A stretch of 64,000 nt of DNA from Pararoseomonas sp. SCSIO 73927 (GTDB lineage: Bacteria; Pseudomonadota; Alphaproteobacteria; Acetobacterales; Acetobacteraceae): assembly GCF_037040815.1 (NCBI RefSeq), contig NZ_CP146232.1, positions 4,124,001 through 4,188,000 on the forward strand, read 5' to 3'. The notes under the pieces are model-generated. The model was given only the letters and a program-made list of their open reading frames with translations, ran no database searches and was not told the DNA's origin. Positions 1 through 8,988 of the stretch are shown here, piece by piece. A program made the translations under genes and the position numbers. Numbering within the stretch: position 1 is the stretch's first letter; each line of letters starts with the position of its first letter.

Positions 1-2
1 GG

Positions 3-368
3 GTGCGCCAGCGGGATGCCGGCGCGGCGCTGGAGGCACTGGGGCTCGGGCCCATCCGCCTGATCAAGATGGACGTGGAGGGCTACGAGACGGAGGTGAT
101 CGCGGGGGCGGAGGCCTTTCTGCGCCGCAACCCGCCGGACGCCATCCTCTTCGAGCTGAACGACTACGAGGGCGACTTCCGCGACCAGCCCCTGGTCGGG
201 CAGCTCGCCGCGCTCGGCTACGGGTTCGCGGAGATGCCGAAGGTGCTCTGGCGAATGCGGCTGCGGCGCATCGGGCCGGATGCCGGCGGCAGGCTCGCCA
301 ACGACATCCTCGCCGTGCGGCGGGACGCGACCGGCGAGGCGATCCTGAGGGCCGTCAACGCGGTGTGA
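3..368 (+). CDS. FkbM family methyltransferase, C-terminal part (cut by window start)
   Basis: Only the C-terminal 121 or so residues are present; the reading frame is open to the left edge. The segment IKMDVEGYETEVIAGAEAFL followed by a hydrophobic strand and FELND is characteristic of FkbM-type SAM-dependent methyltransferases, where the D-E-G loop closes the SAM-binding fold. Such enzymes usually O-methylate sugars or polysaccharide precursors. The neighbouring membrane polymerase/ligase-like gene and the xylanase fit a surface-polysaccharide locus. The last 14 bases overlap the convergent gene on the other strand. Substrate unknown. Confidence 0.8.
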   Translation: MRQRDAGAALEALGLGPIRLIKMDVEGYETEVIAGAEAFLRRNPPDAILFELNDYEGDFRDQPLVGQLAALGYGFAEMPKVLWRMRLRRIGPDAGGRLANDILAVRRDATGEAILRAVNAV

Positions 369-1647
369 CGGCGGCGCCCAGCCCCGGCTCGTCCTCGGCC
401 AGCCCCGCCTCGTCCCGCGCCCGCAGCCACCAGGCGAGCGCGGCCACGGTGACCACCGGCCCCACCGCGAACATCACGGAATAGACCGCCGAGCACAGGA
501 TCTCGAACAGCACGTAGTCGCCGAGCGCGGCGCGGAAGGCGCTGCGATGCCCGAGCGCGCGGGCCGTGAGGAAGGCGCGGGCGTGCAGGGCCACGATCAG
601 CGCCGTGCCGATCAGCCCGTACTCCAGCAGCACGCCGAGCCAGCCGATGTCGGTGAGCCAGAAGTCGGCGCTGCCGAACACGTCCGCCAGGGTCAGCTCC
701 GAGAAGGAGGAGATGGAGCCGCTCCCGAAGACGAAGCGGGACAGGTCTCCCGACACCCAGCCCCAGGCGAGGACGGCGGAGCGCAGGCGGATGAAGAGCG
801 ATTCGTCGAAGACCCGCCCCAGCAGCTCCGGCAGGCCCGGGCCGAGGATCATCGCCGCCGCCGCCACGGGCAGCAGCGCCGCCGCGCCGAGCCCGAGCAG
901 CCAACGGCGGGAAAGGCAGAGCGCGAGGTTCATCAGGAGGATGAGAACGGTGACGCCGATCGGCAGCCGCGCCTTGTACATCGTCGCCATCGCGACGACC
1001 GCCGCGACGACGAGGAGGAGCTGCCAGGTACGCCATTCCCGAAGGAACCGGCGCCCCATCCAGAACATCGCCACCTCGCCCAGCATCATGGGCATGCGGA
1101 TGTACATGCCGCGCCCCTCGTCCCAGGAGAACAGGTTCCCGCCGAGGACGTTCGGCTGGTACCAGGGCGCGGGAACGGTGATCCAGAGGAGGACCATCAC
1201 CCCGAAGGTGGAGAGGCCGAAGGCCAGCATCCCGCGCTTCACCGCCGTTTCGGAGGGGCGGAGCAGCATCAGCGCCGCGGCCACGGAGAAGTAGTAGGTC
1301 AGCGGCCAGGACTTCACCGTGCCGAGCAGCGCGTCCAGCAGCTCGACCGGCAGCTCGATCATCGAGAGCAGGGGAACGAGACCGAGCGTGTAGGCGAGAA
1401 GGACGAGGTAGAGCGGCCCGTCCGGCAGGCGCAGCATCAGGATGCCGAGCAGGGTGAGCGGGGCGACGAGAAAGGCCCAGCCCTTCGAGATCGCGTAGAG
1501 CGGCCCGACCTCCTCCTTGTAGCTGAAGATCTGGAAGAACATCGGCATGAGGAGGAACCACGGCCAGGCCGGGCCCGCGCGCCGGGCCGCCGCCTCCGCA
1601 GGTCGCTCTTCGACCGGCCGCGCCGTCTGGGCTAGGAGGCCTGCCAT
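355..1647 (-). CDS. O-antigen ligase/polymerase-like polytopic membrane protein
   Basis: A protein of about 430 residues made of some ten hydrophobic segments separated by short loops, with a larger periplasmic-type loop (around SWDEGRGMYIRMPMM and again FVFGSGSISSFSELTL) before the last helices. This layout is typical of Wzy/O-antigen ligase (WaaL) superfamily proteins, which polymerise or transfer surface glycans in the inner membrane. No catalytic residue can be named with confidence. The start is uncertain: the ATG at 1647 overlaps the start codon of the divergent xylanase, and an alternative ATG at 1548 (MPMFFQIF) would leave room for promoters. Context (FkbM methyltransferase, glycosidase) supports exopolysaccharide biosynthesis. 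Confidence 0.7.
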   Translation of the reverse strand: MAGLLAQTARPVEERPAEAAARRAGPAWPWFLLMPMFFQIFSYKEEVGPLYAISKGWAFLVAPLTLLGILMLRLPDGPLYLVLLAYTLGLVPLLSMIELPVELLDALLGTVKSWPLTYYFSVAAALMLLRPSETAVKRGMLAFGLSTFGVMVLLWITVPAPWYQPNVLGGNLFSWDEGRGMYIRMPMMLGEVAMFWMGRRFLREWRTWQLLLVVAAVVAMATMYKARLPIGVTVLILLMNLALCLSRRWLLGLGAAALLPVAAAAMILGPGLPELLGRVFDESLFIRLRSAVLAWGWVSGDLSRFVFGSGSISSFSELTLADVFGSADFWLTDIGWLGVLLEYGLIGTALIVALHARAFLTARALGHRSAFRAALGDYVLFEILCSAVYSVMFAVGPVVTVAALAWWLRARDEAGLAEDEPGLGAAVTPR

Positions 1648-2788
1648 GCCCGTCCCTGATCTCACCGCCCGGAAGCTGGTCCAACGGCCGGGATCCCGCA
1701 AGCCGGCCCTGCCCCGGCGCGCCCTGCTGGCCGCGCCGCTGCTGCCCCTGCTGGGCGGGGCCGGGCCGGCGGCCGGGCTCGGTGCCCTGGCCGCGGGGAA
1801 GGGGGTCCTTTTCGGCACCGCCCTGACGCGGATGGAGCTGGAGGGATCGCCCGGGCTCGGCCGCATCGCGGAGACCGACGCCGCCGTGATCGTGCCGGGG
1901 CTGGAGCTGAAATGGTCCGGCCACCGCCCCTCGCCGGAGGGTTTCGACTTCGGCGATGCCGACTTCATGGTCCGCTTCGCCGGGGAAAGGGGGAAGGCGC
2001 TGCGCGGCCATGCCCTGGTCTGGCACGAGGCCCTGCCGCCCTGGTTTGCCAGTGCGCCGCAGGACGCCGCGGGGATGCGCGCCCTGCTGGAACGGCACAT
2101 CCGCACCGTCGCCGGCCGCTACGCCGGGCGGATGCAGTCCTGGGACGTGGTGAACGAGCCGGTGGAGCCCTGGTACCGCCGCGCGGACGGCCTGCGGGAG
2201 ACGCCGTTCCTGCGCGCGCTCGGCCCCGGCTACATCGACCTGGCCTTTCGCCTGGCGCACGAGGCGGACCCGGCGGCGCGGCTCGTGCTGAACGAGTACG
2301 GGCTGGAGATGCCGACGGAGGACAACGCGGCCCGGCGCGCGGCGGTGCTGGCGCTGCTGCGGGGCATGCGCGCGCGGGGCGTCCCCGTGCACGCGCTGGG
2401 CATCCAGGCGCATCTCTCCGCCGCCGCGCGCGGCTTCGACGCCGGCTTGCTGCGGGGGTTCATCCGGGAGGTGGCGGCGCTGGGGCTGGAGGTCTACGTC
2501 ACCGAGCTCGACGTCACCGACCGCGGGCTGCCGCCGGAGATCCCCGCGCGGGACGCGGCGGTGGCCCGGTGCTACCGCACCTTCCTCGAAGCGGCGCTGG
2601 CCGAGCCCGCGCTCCGGCTCGTGGTGCTCTGGGGGCTGAGCGACCGCTACACCTGGATGAACGACAGCCCCCATGCCCGGCGGGAGGACGGCCTGCCCGT
2701 TCGGGCCCATCTGTACGACGGGAACTTCCGGCCGAAGCCGGCCTGGCACGCTGTCGCCGACGCCTTCCGCGCGGCCCCCCCGCGCTGA
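1646..2788 (+). CDS. Endo-1,4-beta-xylanase, glycoside hydrolase family 10
   Basis: 380 residues. After a basic N-terminus and hydrophobic segment (residues 24-50, signal-like, with an RR pair) comes a GH10 barrel. Visible signatures are GHALVWHEALPPW near residue 121, SWDVVNEP with acid/base Glu171, GIQAHLS near 252, and VTELDV with nucleophile Glu287; a C-terminal WGLSDRYTWM motif closes the active site. The family hydrolyses xylan-type beta-1,4 backbones with retention. Beside an O-antigen-ligase-like gene, it may trim the cell's own exopolysaccharide, as GH10-like genes in EPS loci are thought to do (inference). The start is supported by an AGGAGG ribosome site six bases upstream. Confidence 0.92.
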   Translation: MPVPDLTARKLVQRPGSRKPALPRRALLAAPLLPLLGGAGPAAGLGALAAGKGVLFGTALTRMELEGSPGLGRIAETDAAVIVPGLELKWSGHRPSPEGFDFGDADFMVRFAGERGKALRGHALVWHEALPPWFASAPQDAAGMRALLERHIRTVAGRYAGRMQSWDVVNEPVEPWYRRADGLRETPFLRALGPGYIDLAFRLAHEADPAARLVLNEYGLEMPTEDNAARRAAVLALLRGMRARGVPVHALGIQAHLSAAARGFDAGLLRGFIREVAALGLEVYVTELDVTDRGLPPEIPARDAAVARCYRTFLEAALAEPALRLVVLWGLSDRYTWMNDSPHARREDGLPVRAHLYDGNFRPKPAWHAVADAFRAAPPR

Positions 2789-2954
2789 GGGGCGGCCGCG
2801 CGTCCCGCACTTCGGGCGGGAGAGATCCAACAAAATATCGCGTTAAGGTTGTGGCAGGCGAAGCCGGTCCAGATATGATGCGATATGAGAGATGCGGGGC
2901 CGGGGCCGTCGGGATAGTCGCCTGATACGGACCACGCAGAGTCGGAGCTACGAG

Positions 2955-4076
2955 ATGGGAGCCCTCCTGAACCTCCTCCGCACCTGGTTGCCGACCGGCG
3001 CGCGGCTCGCCGTGGCGGCGGCGCTCCTGCCCGCCGTGGCCCTCGGCGCCGAGGGGGGCGATCCCATCCGGCTGCAGGTCGTGGGCGGGCTGGCGGGTGT
3101 CAGCCAGTACACGCGGTTCGAGGAGCCTTTCTGGACGAAGCGCCTGCCCGAGATCACGCAGGGGCGGGTGACGGCGGACGTCGCCCCCTTCGACCGCAGC
3201 GGCATCCGCGGGCAGGAATCGCTGCGGCTGCTGCGGCTGGGCGTCACGCCTTTCGGCACCGCGCTCCTCAACCTCGCGGCGGCGGAGGAGCCGGAGCTCT
3301 CGGCCCTCGACACGCCCGGCGTCTCCCCGGACATGGCGACTCTCCGCCGCGTCATCGCCTCCAACCGCCCCTGGCTGGAGGAGATGCTGCGCGAGAGGCA
3401 CGAGACGGAGCTGTTGGCCGTCTACGTCTATCCCGCCCAGGTCTTCTTCTGCGCCCGGCCCTTCGCCAGCCTGCTGGACCTGCGGGGCCGGCGGATCCGC
3501 ACCTCCTCCGCGGCGCAGTCGGAATGGGTCGCGGCGCTCGGGGCCGTGCCCGTCGTCATCCCCTTCGCAGATATCGTTCCCTCCATCCGGGCGGGTGTGG
3601 TGGAATGCGCCATCACCGGGACTCTCTCGGGATGGCAGATCGGGTTGAACGAGGTGACGAGCCACGTGCACGCCATGTCCCTCACCTGGGGCGTCTCGCT
3701 GTTCGGGGCGAACCGCGCCGCCTGGGAAGGCCTGCCCGCGCCGCTGCGGGACACCTTGCGGCGCGAGCTGCGCGACCTGGAGGCGAGAATCTGGGACGCC
3801 TCCGAGGCCGAGACCGGCATGGGCCTGGCCTGCAACACCGGGCAACCGGCCTGCCAGCCGGAACAGATGGCGGGCCCTCCCGGATCGGTCTCGCCGCGCG
3901 CCAGGGGGCGCATGACGCTGGTCCAGGTGACCCTGGAGGACGACGCGCTGCGCCGCCGCCTGGTGCGGGAGGTTATCCTGCCGCGATGGGCCGATCATTG
4001 CGGGCCGGGCTGCGCGGAAGGCTGGAACGACCGGGCCGGCGAGGCGCTCGGCGTCGCCGTGACGGCCCCGCGGTAA
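2955..4076 (+). CDS. TRAP-type (DctP-like) periplasmic solute-binding protein
   Basis: 373 residues with an N-terminal signal peptide (LAVAAALLPAVALGA). The body shows the DctP pattern: a strand with LQVVGG, a long helix-rich section, and DLRGRRIRTSSAAQSEWVAALGAVPVVI, the conserved Arg/hinge region of TRAP binding proteins, then ECAITGTLSGW. No DctQ/DctM membrane subunits are nearby. The next gene, 13 bases downstream, is a membrane hybrid histidine kinase, so the protein more likely presents a carboxylate ligand to that sensor than to a transporter (inference). The ATG chosen has GGAG seven bases upstream. An in-frame upstream ATG at 2892 would add 21 residues that resemble the kinase N-terminus. 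Confidence 0.8.
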   Translation: MGALLNLLRTWLPTGARLAVAAALLPAVALGAEGGDPIRLQVVGGLAGVSQYTRFEEPFWTKRLPEITQGRVTADVAPFDRSGIRGQESLRLLRLGVTPFGTALLNLAAAEEPELSALDTPGVSPDMATLRRVIASNRPWLEEMLRERHETELLAVYVYPAQVFFCARPFASLLDLRGRRIRTSSAAQSEWVAALGAVPVVIPFADIVPSIRAGVVECAITGTLSGWQIGLNEVTSHVHAMSLTWGVSLFGANRAAWEGLPAPLRDTLRRELRDLEARIWDASEAETGMGLACNTGQPACQPEQMAGPPGSVSPRARGRMTLVQVTLEDDALRRRLVREVILPRWADHCGPGCAEGWNDRAGEALGVAVTAPR

Positions 4077-4089
4077 GCCCCGGCACGCC

Positions 4090-6681
4090 ATGCCCGCGCG
4101 CCGCCTGATCCGCACCGTCCAGTCCCGCTCCATCGGGCTCTCGGTCCTGCTCGGCACGATCGTCCTCCTCGCGGTCTATGCCGGGGTGGGGCAGATGATC
4201 CTGCGGCAGGGGCGCGACGCCGCGGCACAGAGCGCCGGAGAGGCGGTGGCCAAGGCGGCGGAGAGCGCGGCGGCCTCCATCAACCGGAGCTTCCTGGCGG
4301 TGGACAGCGCCCTGGCCGGGCTGCCGAACCTTCTCGCCCCCGCCCTCTCCGGCATGGCGCAGGACACGACCCCGGCGGCCCGCTCCGCCGCGCTGTCCCG
4401 GGTCCTGATGGGCCTCAGCGACAGCAGCCTCGGCTTCCGCGACCTCATCCTGCTGCCGATCGCGGGCGGGCCTCCCCTGGCGGCCGCCGTGCCCGGCTCC
4501 CGCCGCCGCCCGCCGCCGCTGCCGCACTCGGCCCTGCTCGCCCCGCCCCAGGCCATGGCGGGGGGGCGCAGCGGCGTGACGATCGCAGGGCCCGTGCCCA
4601 ACCCCGCGACCGGGGAATGGGCGCTGTTCCTGGCGCGGCCCGTGACACTGGCGGGGATGCCGCCGCTCCTCGCGGTGGCGGAGGTGCCGGTGCCGGTGGT
4701 GGCCGCCGGGCTGGCCGGCTACGGCGCCCGGGGCGAGACGGAGGGGCTTCGCATCCTGCTGATCCGCAGTGAGGACCGGGTGCTGCTGGCCAGCGCCCCG
4801 CACGATGAGGCGCGGATCGGCCGTCCGGTGGCGCGCCCCCTCTCGGAGGGGATGGAGCCCGGGCGCTTCACCGCCGTCCGGCGCACCCTCTACTCCGGCG
4901 TCCATGTCGTGACGGTGCAGGACAGCGGGCCGGCGCTGCGCGACTGGGAGGCGAACGAGAACCGGATCCTCTACGCCGCCGCCGGGCTGGCCGGGCTGAC
5001 GGTCGCGATCGCCGCCCTGCTCTGGGCCATGCTGCGCCAGCGCGACACGGCGGAGGCGGAGCGCGCCCGGGGCCGCCAGCTGCTGGAGTCCTCCATCGCG
5101 GCGATGTCGGACGGCTTCGTCATGTGGGACGAGGAGGACCGGCTGATCGTCTGCAACGAGCGCTACCGCGACTTCTACCGCGAGAGCGCGCCGGCCATCC
5201 GCCCGGGCGCGACCCTGACGGAGATCATGCGCTACGGCGCGGAGCACGGGCAGTATCCCCAGGCCGGACCGGACAAGGAGGCCTTCGTGGCCGAGGCGAT
5301 GGCGCATTACCGCCATCCCTGGAACATGGCGCCCGTGGAACGCCTGCTGCCAGACGGGCGCTGGGTCCTCGTGACGGAGCGGCGGGTGCCGGGCGGCGGC
5401 TCCGTCGGCATCCGGACGGACATCACGCAGCAGAAGCGCGCCGCGGCCGACCTGGCGGAGGCGCGCGACCAGGCGGCCGCGGCCGGCGCTGCCAAGGGCC
5501 GCTTCCTCGCGCGGATGAGCCACGAACTGCGGACGCCGCTGAACGGCGTGCTCGGCATGGCGCAGGCGCTGGCGAGCGACCCGAACCTCACCCCGGAGCA
5601 GCGGGGCCGCGCCGCGATGCTGGAGGCGGCGGGGCGGCACCTGCTGGGCGTTGCCAACGACGTGCTGGACCTGGCCCATGTGGAGGCCGGGCGCATGCCG
5701 CTGCGCCGCGCGCCCGCGGCTCTGGCGCCGCTGCTCGATACCTGCGTGGACCTGATCCGCCCGGCGGCGGCCGCGCGGGACATCACCGTCGGGGTGCGGC
5801 ACGACCCGGCGATGCCGCCCGGGCTGCTGCTGGATTCCACGCGGATGCGGCAGCTCGTGCTGAACCTCCTCTCCAACGCGGTGAAGTTCACCCCCCCGAG
5901 GGGACAGGTGATGCTCCAGTCCCGCCTGAAAGCGGAGGAGGGGGGCGAGAGGCTGCGCCTGGAGGTGCTGGACACCGGCCCGGGCATTCCGCCGGACCAG
6001 CGCGGCAACATCTTCCGCGATTTCGTGCGGCTGGAGCGCCCCGGCCCGGACGCGCCCGTGGCGGACGGCTTCGGCCTGGGCCTCGCTATCTCCACCGGCA
6101 TCGTGGAGGCGATGGGCGGGCGGATCGGCGTGGACGACAACCCGGACGCGGTGACGGAGGGCCGGACGGGCGCGCGTTTCTGGGTGGAGCTGCCCCTGGA
6201 GCGGGCGGATCTGCCCGCGCCCGTCCTGGCCGCCCCCGTCGCCTCCGCGGATATGAGGCGGCTGCGGGTCCTGGTGGTGGACGACGTGCCGACGAACCGG
6301 CTGGTCGCCCGCGCCCTGCTGGAGCGGGCCGGGCATGAGGCGGAGCTGGCCTCCGGCGGGGCCGAGGCGGTGGATGCCGTGGCGGCTGCGGCGCGGGCCG
6401 GCAAGCCTTTTGATCTCGTGCTGATGGATCTGGCGATGCCCGGCATGGACGGGCTGGAGGCGACCCGCCGCCTGCGCGCCCTGCCGGACGCGGCGGCGTG
6501 CTCCGTGCCCGTGGTCGCGCTGACAGCCGGCGTCTTCGACCGCGACAACGCGGCCTGCCGGGAGGCGGGGATGTCCGGCTATCTGGCGAAGCCCGTGACG
6601 CGGGAGGCGCTGACGGCGGAGCTGGAGCGGACCTGCGCCGCCCGCCCCGCCCGGGCGCAGGCGGAGTCCGCGGAAGGATAG
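4090..6681 (+). CDS. Hybrid sensor histidine kinase with periplasmic sensor, PAS, kinase core and receiver
   Basis: 863 residues. Membrane helices lie near residues 17-37 and 297-318, flanking a periplasmic sensor region of about 260 residues. A PAS-like domain follows (SSIAAMSDGFVMWDEEDRL). The HisKA motif ARMSHELRTPLNGVLG carries the phosphorylatable His. The ATPase domain has NLLSNAVKFTPP (N box), LDTGPGIP (G1) and GFGLGLAIS (G2). The receiver domain has VVDD, LMDLAMPGMDG with the phospho-acceptor Asp, ALTAG and the conserved Lys of YLAKP. No separate response regulator with an output domain is adjacent, so the final target is unknown. Its position 13 bases after a TRAP-type binding protein suggests a ligand-sensing pair. 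Confidence 0.92.
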   Translation: MPARRLIRTVQSRSIGLSVLLGTIVLLAVYAGVGQMILRQGRDAAAQSAGEAVAKAAESAAASINRSFLAVDSALAGLPNLLAPALSGMAQDTTPAARSAALSRVLMGLSDSSLGFRDLILLPIAGGPPLAAAVPGSRRRPPPLPHSALLAPPQAMAGGRSGVTIAGPVPNPATGEWALFLARPVTLAGMPPLLAVAEVPVPVVAAGLAGYGARGETEGLRILLIRSEDRVLLASAPHDEARIGRPVARPLSEGMEPGRFTAVRRTLYSGVHVVTVQDSGPALRDWEANENRILYAAAGLAGLTVAIAALLWAMLRQRDTAEAERARGRQLLESSIAAMSDGFVMWDEEDRLIVCNERYRDFYRESAPAIRPGATLTEIMRYGAEHGQYPQAGPDKEAFVAEAMAHYRHPWNMAPVERLLPDGRWVLVTERRVPGGGSVGIRTDITQQKRAAADLAEARDQAAAAGAAKGRFLARMSHELRTPLNGVLGMAQALASDPNLTPEQRGRAAMLEAAGRHLLGVANDVLDLAHVEAGRMPLRRAPAALAPLLDTCVDLIRPAAAARDITVGVRHDPAMPPGLLLDSTRMRQLVLNLLSNAVKFTPPRGQVMLQSRLKAEEGGERLRLEVLDTGPGIPPDQRGNIFRDFVRLERPGPDAPVADGFGLGLAISTGIVEAMGGRIGVDDNPDAVTEGRTGARFWVELPLERADLPAPVLAAPVASADMRRLRVLVVDDVPTNRLVARALLERAGHEAELASGGAEAVDAVAAAARAGKPFDLVLMDLAMPGMDGLEATRRLRALPDAAACSVPVVALTAGVFDRDNAACREAGMSGYLAKPVTREALTAELERTCAARPARAQAESAEG

Positions 6682-6706
6682 CGGCGCCGCACCGTCCACC
6701 CGCCGG

Positions 6707-6732
6707 GGCAGCCCTCCGGGATCAGGGCTGCC
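6707..6732. terminator. Inverted repeat between convergent genes, likely bidirectional terminator
   Basis: Perfect 9-bp arms GGCAGCCCT and AGGGCTGCC around an 8-base loop, in the 78-base space between the convergent histidine kinase and dipeptidase genes. No T-tract follows, as is common in this very GC-rich sequence. Confidence 0.6.
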
Positions 6733-6759
6733 GTGCGGGGTGAACCGATCCCGGCGGGG

Positions 6760-7776
6760 TCAGAACCCCTCCGCCGCCACCTCCTCGGCCCGGCGCCAGA
6801 CGCGGAGGAAGTTCCCGGCCCAGAGGAGGCCGATCGCCTCGCGGTCGTAGCCCCGGCGGTGCAGGGCCTCCGTCAGGCCACCGGTCTCGCCGGCGTGCAT
6901 CCAGCCCGTCACACCGCCGCCGCCGTCGAAGTCGGAGGAGAGGCCGACATGGGCCAGGCCGATCCGCCGCACGGCGTGGTCCACGTGGTCCGCCATGTCC
7001 TCCACCGTCGCGGCGTAGCGCCCATCCGGGCCGGGCGCCCGGAGGAAGGCGGGCACGGCCGTGATCTGGACCAGCCCGCCGGAATCCCGCAGCGCGTCCA
7101 GCTGCCCGTCGTCCAGGTTGCGGGGATGGGGCCGCAGGGCGGCGCAGCAGGCGTGGGTGGCCACGATCGGCGCCCGCGAGGCCTCCACCGCCTGCATCAT
7201 GGAATCGCGGGAGGCGTGGGAGACGTCCACCAGCATCCCCAGCCGGTTCATCTCCTCCACGGCCCGGCGCCCGAGGGCGGAGAGGCCGCCGTGCAGCGCC
7301 ACGGGCTCCGGCCGGCCGTGGCGCGGCCGGGCGGCGTCCGCCAGGTCGTTGTGCCCGTCATGGGTGAGGGTGAGATAGATCGCCCCCAGCCCGCGCCAGA
7401 GGGCGAGGCGGGAGAGGTCGTGGCCCATGGCGTTGCCGTTCTCCACCGCCAGCAGCACGGCGGTGGCGCGGGCGGCGTGGGCGGCCTCCAGCTCCGCGAC
7501 GCGGGTGACGAGGCGGCGGCCCTCCCCGTGGGTGGTGTCGCGGATGGCGCGCAGCATGGCCTCGGCGCGGGCTCCGGCCTCAGCATGGTCTTCCGGCGTG
7601 CGCGGCCCCTGGGGCGTGTAGGCGATGAAGACGACCGCCTTCAGCCCGCCCGCCCGCATGCGGGCGAAATCCACGTTCCGCGCGGTCTCGCCGCGCGGGT
7701 CGGTGTGGTCGGGCCAGGGGATGTCGACATGGGTGTCGAGGGTGAGGGTCTCGGCGTGGATCTCGGCGTGCATCAT
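6760..7776 (-). CDS. Membrane dipeptidase, peptidase family M19
   Basis: 338 residues (or 337 from the second Met). The zinc-binding signature appears as THVDIPW near the N-terminus (His16, Asp18), and the later DVSHAS motif and ATHACC region supply further metal-ligand histidines; VGLSSDFDGGGG near the C-terminus is also typical. Family M19 enzymes are dinuclear zinc dipeptidases related to renal dipeptidase and are often involved in hydrolysing D-containing or unusual dipeptides. The gene lies 13 bases downstream of a serine hydrolase gene on the same strand, so the two are probably co-transcribed and may both process peptides or amides. No signal peptide is seen; cytoplasmic location is inferred. 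Confidence 0.9.
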   Translation of the reverse strand: MMHAEIHAETLTLDTHVDIPWPDHTDPRGETARNVDFARMRAGGLKAVVFIAYTPQGPRTPEDHAEAGARAEAMLRAIRDTTHGEGRRLVTRVAELEAAHAARATAVLLAVENGNAMGHDLSRLALWRGLGAIYLTLTHDGHNDLADAARPRHGRPEPVALHGGLSALGRRAVEEMNRLGMLVDVSHASRDSMMQAVEASRAPIVATHACCAALRPHPRNLDDGQLDALRDSGGLVQITAVPAFLRAPGPDGRYAATVEDMADHVDHAVRRIGLAHVGLSSDFDGGGGVTGWMHAGETGGLTEALHRRGYDREAIGLLWAGNFLRVWRRAEEVAAEGF

Positions 7777-7789
7777 GTCACCTGGGGGG

Positions 7790-8890
7790 CTAATTCGTGC
7801 GGGCGCCGGCGATCTGCGAGATCATCCCCGGCAGGGCCTGCGGGTCGAGCCAGCGGAACACCGCCACGATCCGCGTCGCGGGCTCGATCCAGATCGTGTT
7901 CCCGCCCGCCCCGACGGCGAGGAGGCTGTCCCGGTCCACGTCCGGGAAGCGGCCGCTCCGGTTCAGCCACCAGAGCAGCCCGTAATCCGGGTGCAGCGCC
8001 ACGGGGCGGCCGGACTCCGCCACCCAGCCCTCGGGCAGGATGCGCTGCCCGTTCCAGACGCCGTCGTTCAGCATTAGCAGGCCGATCCGGGCCTGGTCCT
8101 CCGCGTCGGTGACGATGCCGCCCCCCCAATGGCCGCCTCCGGGCACGGAGACGATCTGGCGGCCGCCGATCTCCACCGCGGCGTTGCGGTACCCTTCCCA
8201 GCGCCAGTCCGGGGAGGAGCCGATCGGGTCCGCCACGCGCTCCTTCCACACCACCGGCAGGGCGCGGCCGAAGCGGTGCAGCAGGGCGAGGGCGAGGGCG
8301 TTCACGCGGACGTCGTTGTACTCCCAGTGGCCGCCCGGCTCGGCCAGGGGGCGGGGCCAGCCCTTGGGCTTCTTGCCCTCGCTCGCCAGGTCGCGGCCGC
8401 GGTCGATCCGGTCCGCCTTGCCGAAGAGGGTCCCCTCCCACTCGCTGGTCTGCTGCAGCAGCATCCGCCAGGTGATGGCGCCGTTGCGCGGGCCGGCGAA
8501 GGCCGGGTCCGTCACGCTCGCAGAGACGGGCGCGTCCAGGTCCGGGATCAGCCCGTCCTTCACCGCGACGCCGGCGAGGATGGAGAGGCAGGACTTGGCG
8601 ACGGAGAAGGTCATGTCCGCCCGGCGCGTGTCGCCCCATCGCGCCGCCACCACCCCGTCCCGCAGGACCAGCCCGTTCGGGGCGCCGCGGGGGACGACCG
8701 GGCCGAGCACCTCGTTGTCCGGCGCCGGCTCGAAGTGGCCGCCCTCCAGATGGGCCAGGAGGTCGCGTGGGAAGGGGGTCTCGTGCCCCTGGGCGAAGGC
8801 GGCCGCCGCGGCCAGCCGGGTGGGATCGAAGCCCAGCGCCTCGGGCGCGGCCTCGGGGAGGGGGGCAGGGAAGGGGGGCGGTAAGCTCAT
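7790..8890 (-). CDS. Serine hydrolase of the beta-lactamase / class C esterase family
   Basis: 366 residues. The catalytic SxxK tetrad is FSVAKS (Ser96, Lys99), and the second motif Tyr is in WEYNDVRVN (Tyr191). A later His/Gly strand (GGHWGGGI, GAGGNTIW) fits the third motif region. Family members include penicillin-binding-like peptidases, esterases and 6-aminohexanoate-dimer hydrolases; no feature shows true beta-lactamase activity. No clear signal peptide. It starts a two-gene operon with the M19 dipeptidase. The start faces the divergent msrA gene about 100 bases away. Confidence 0.85.
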   Translation of the reverse strand: MSLPPPFPAPLPEAAPEALGFDPTRLAAAAAFAQGHETPFPRDLLAHLEGGHFEPAPDNEVLGPVVPRGAPNGLVLRDGVVAARWGDTRRADMTFSVAKSCLSILAGVAVKDGLIPDLDAPVSASVTDPAFAGPRNGAITWRMLLQQTSEWEGTLFGKADRIDRGRDLASEGKKPKGWPRPLAEPGGHWEYNDVRVNALALALLHRFGRALPVVWKERVADPIGSSPDWRWEGYRNAAVEIGGRQIVSVPGGGHWGGGIVTDAEDQARIGLLMLNDGVWNGQRILPEGWVAESGRPVALHPDYGLLWWLNRSGRFPDVDRDSLLAVGAGGNTIWIEPATRIVAVFRWLDPQALPGMISQIAGARTN

Positions 8891-8988
8891 GGCGGGGGAA
8901 GGTGGACCCCTTTCGCCTCAGGGCAAAGAGGGGGTCGAAACCGCCGCTCCGCCTTGGTGTTGCAGGCGGGAATCACCACATCACGGCC

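Noticed and set aside
218-2833. Very long minus-strand frame through the polysaccharide genes
   Set aside because: Its translation is Arg/Pro/Gly/His-rich without domains and overlaps the well-supported membrane protein and GH10 xylanase; it is a GC-driven antisense frame.
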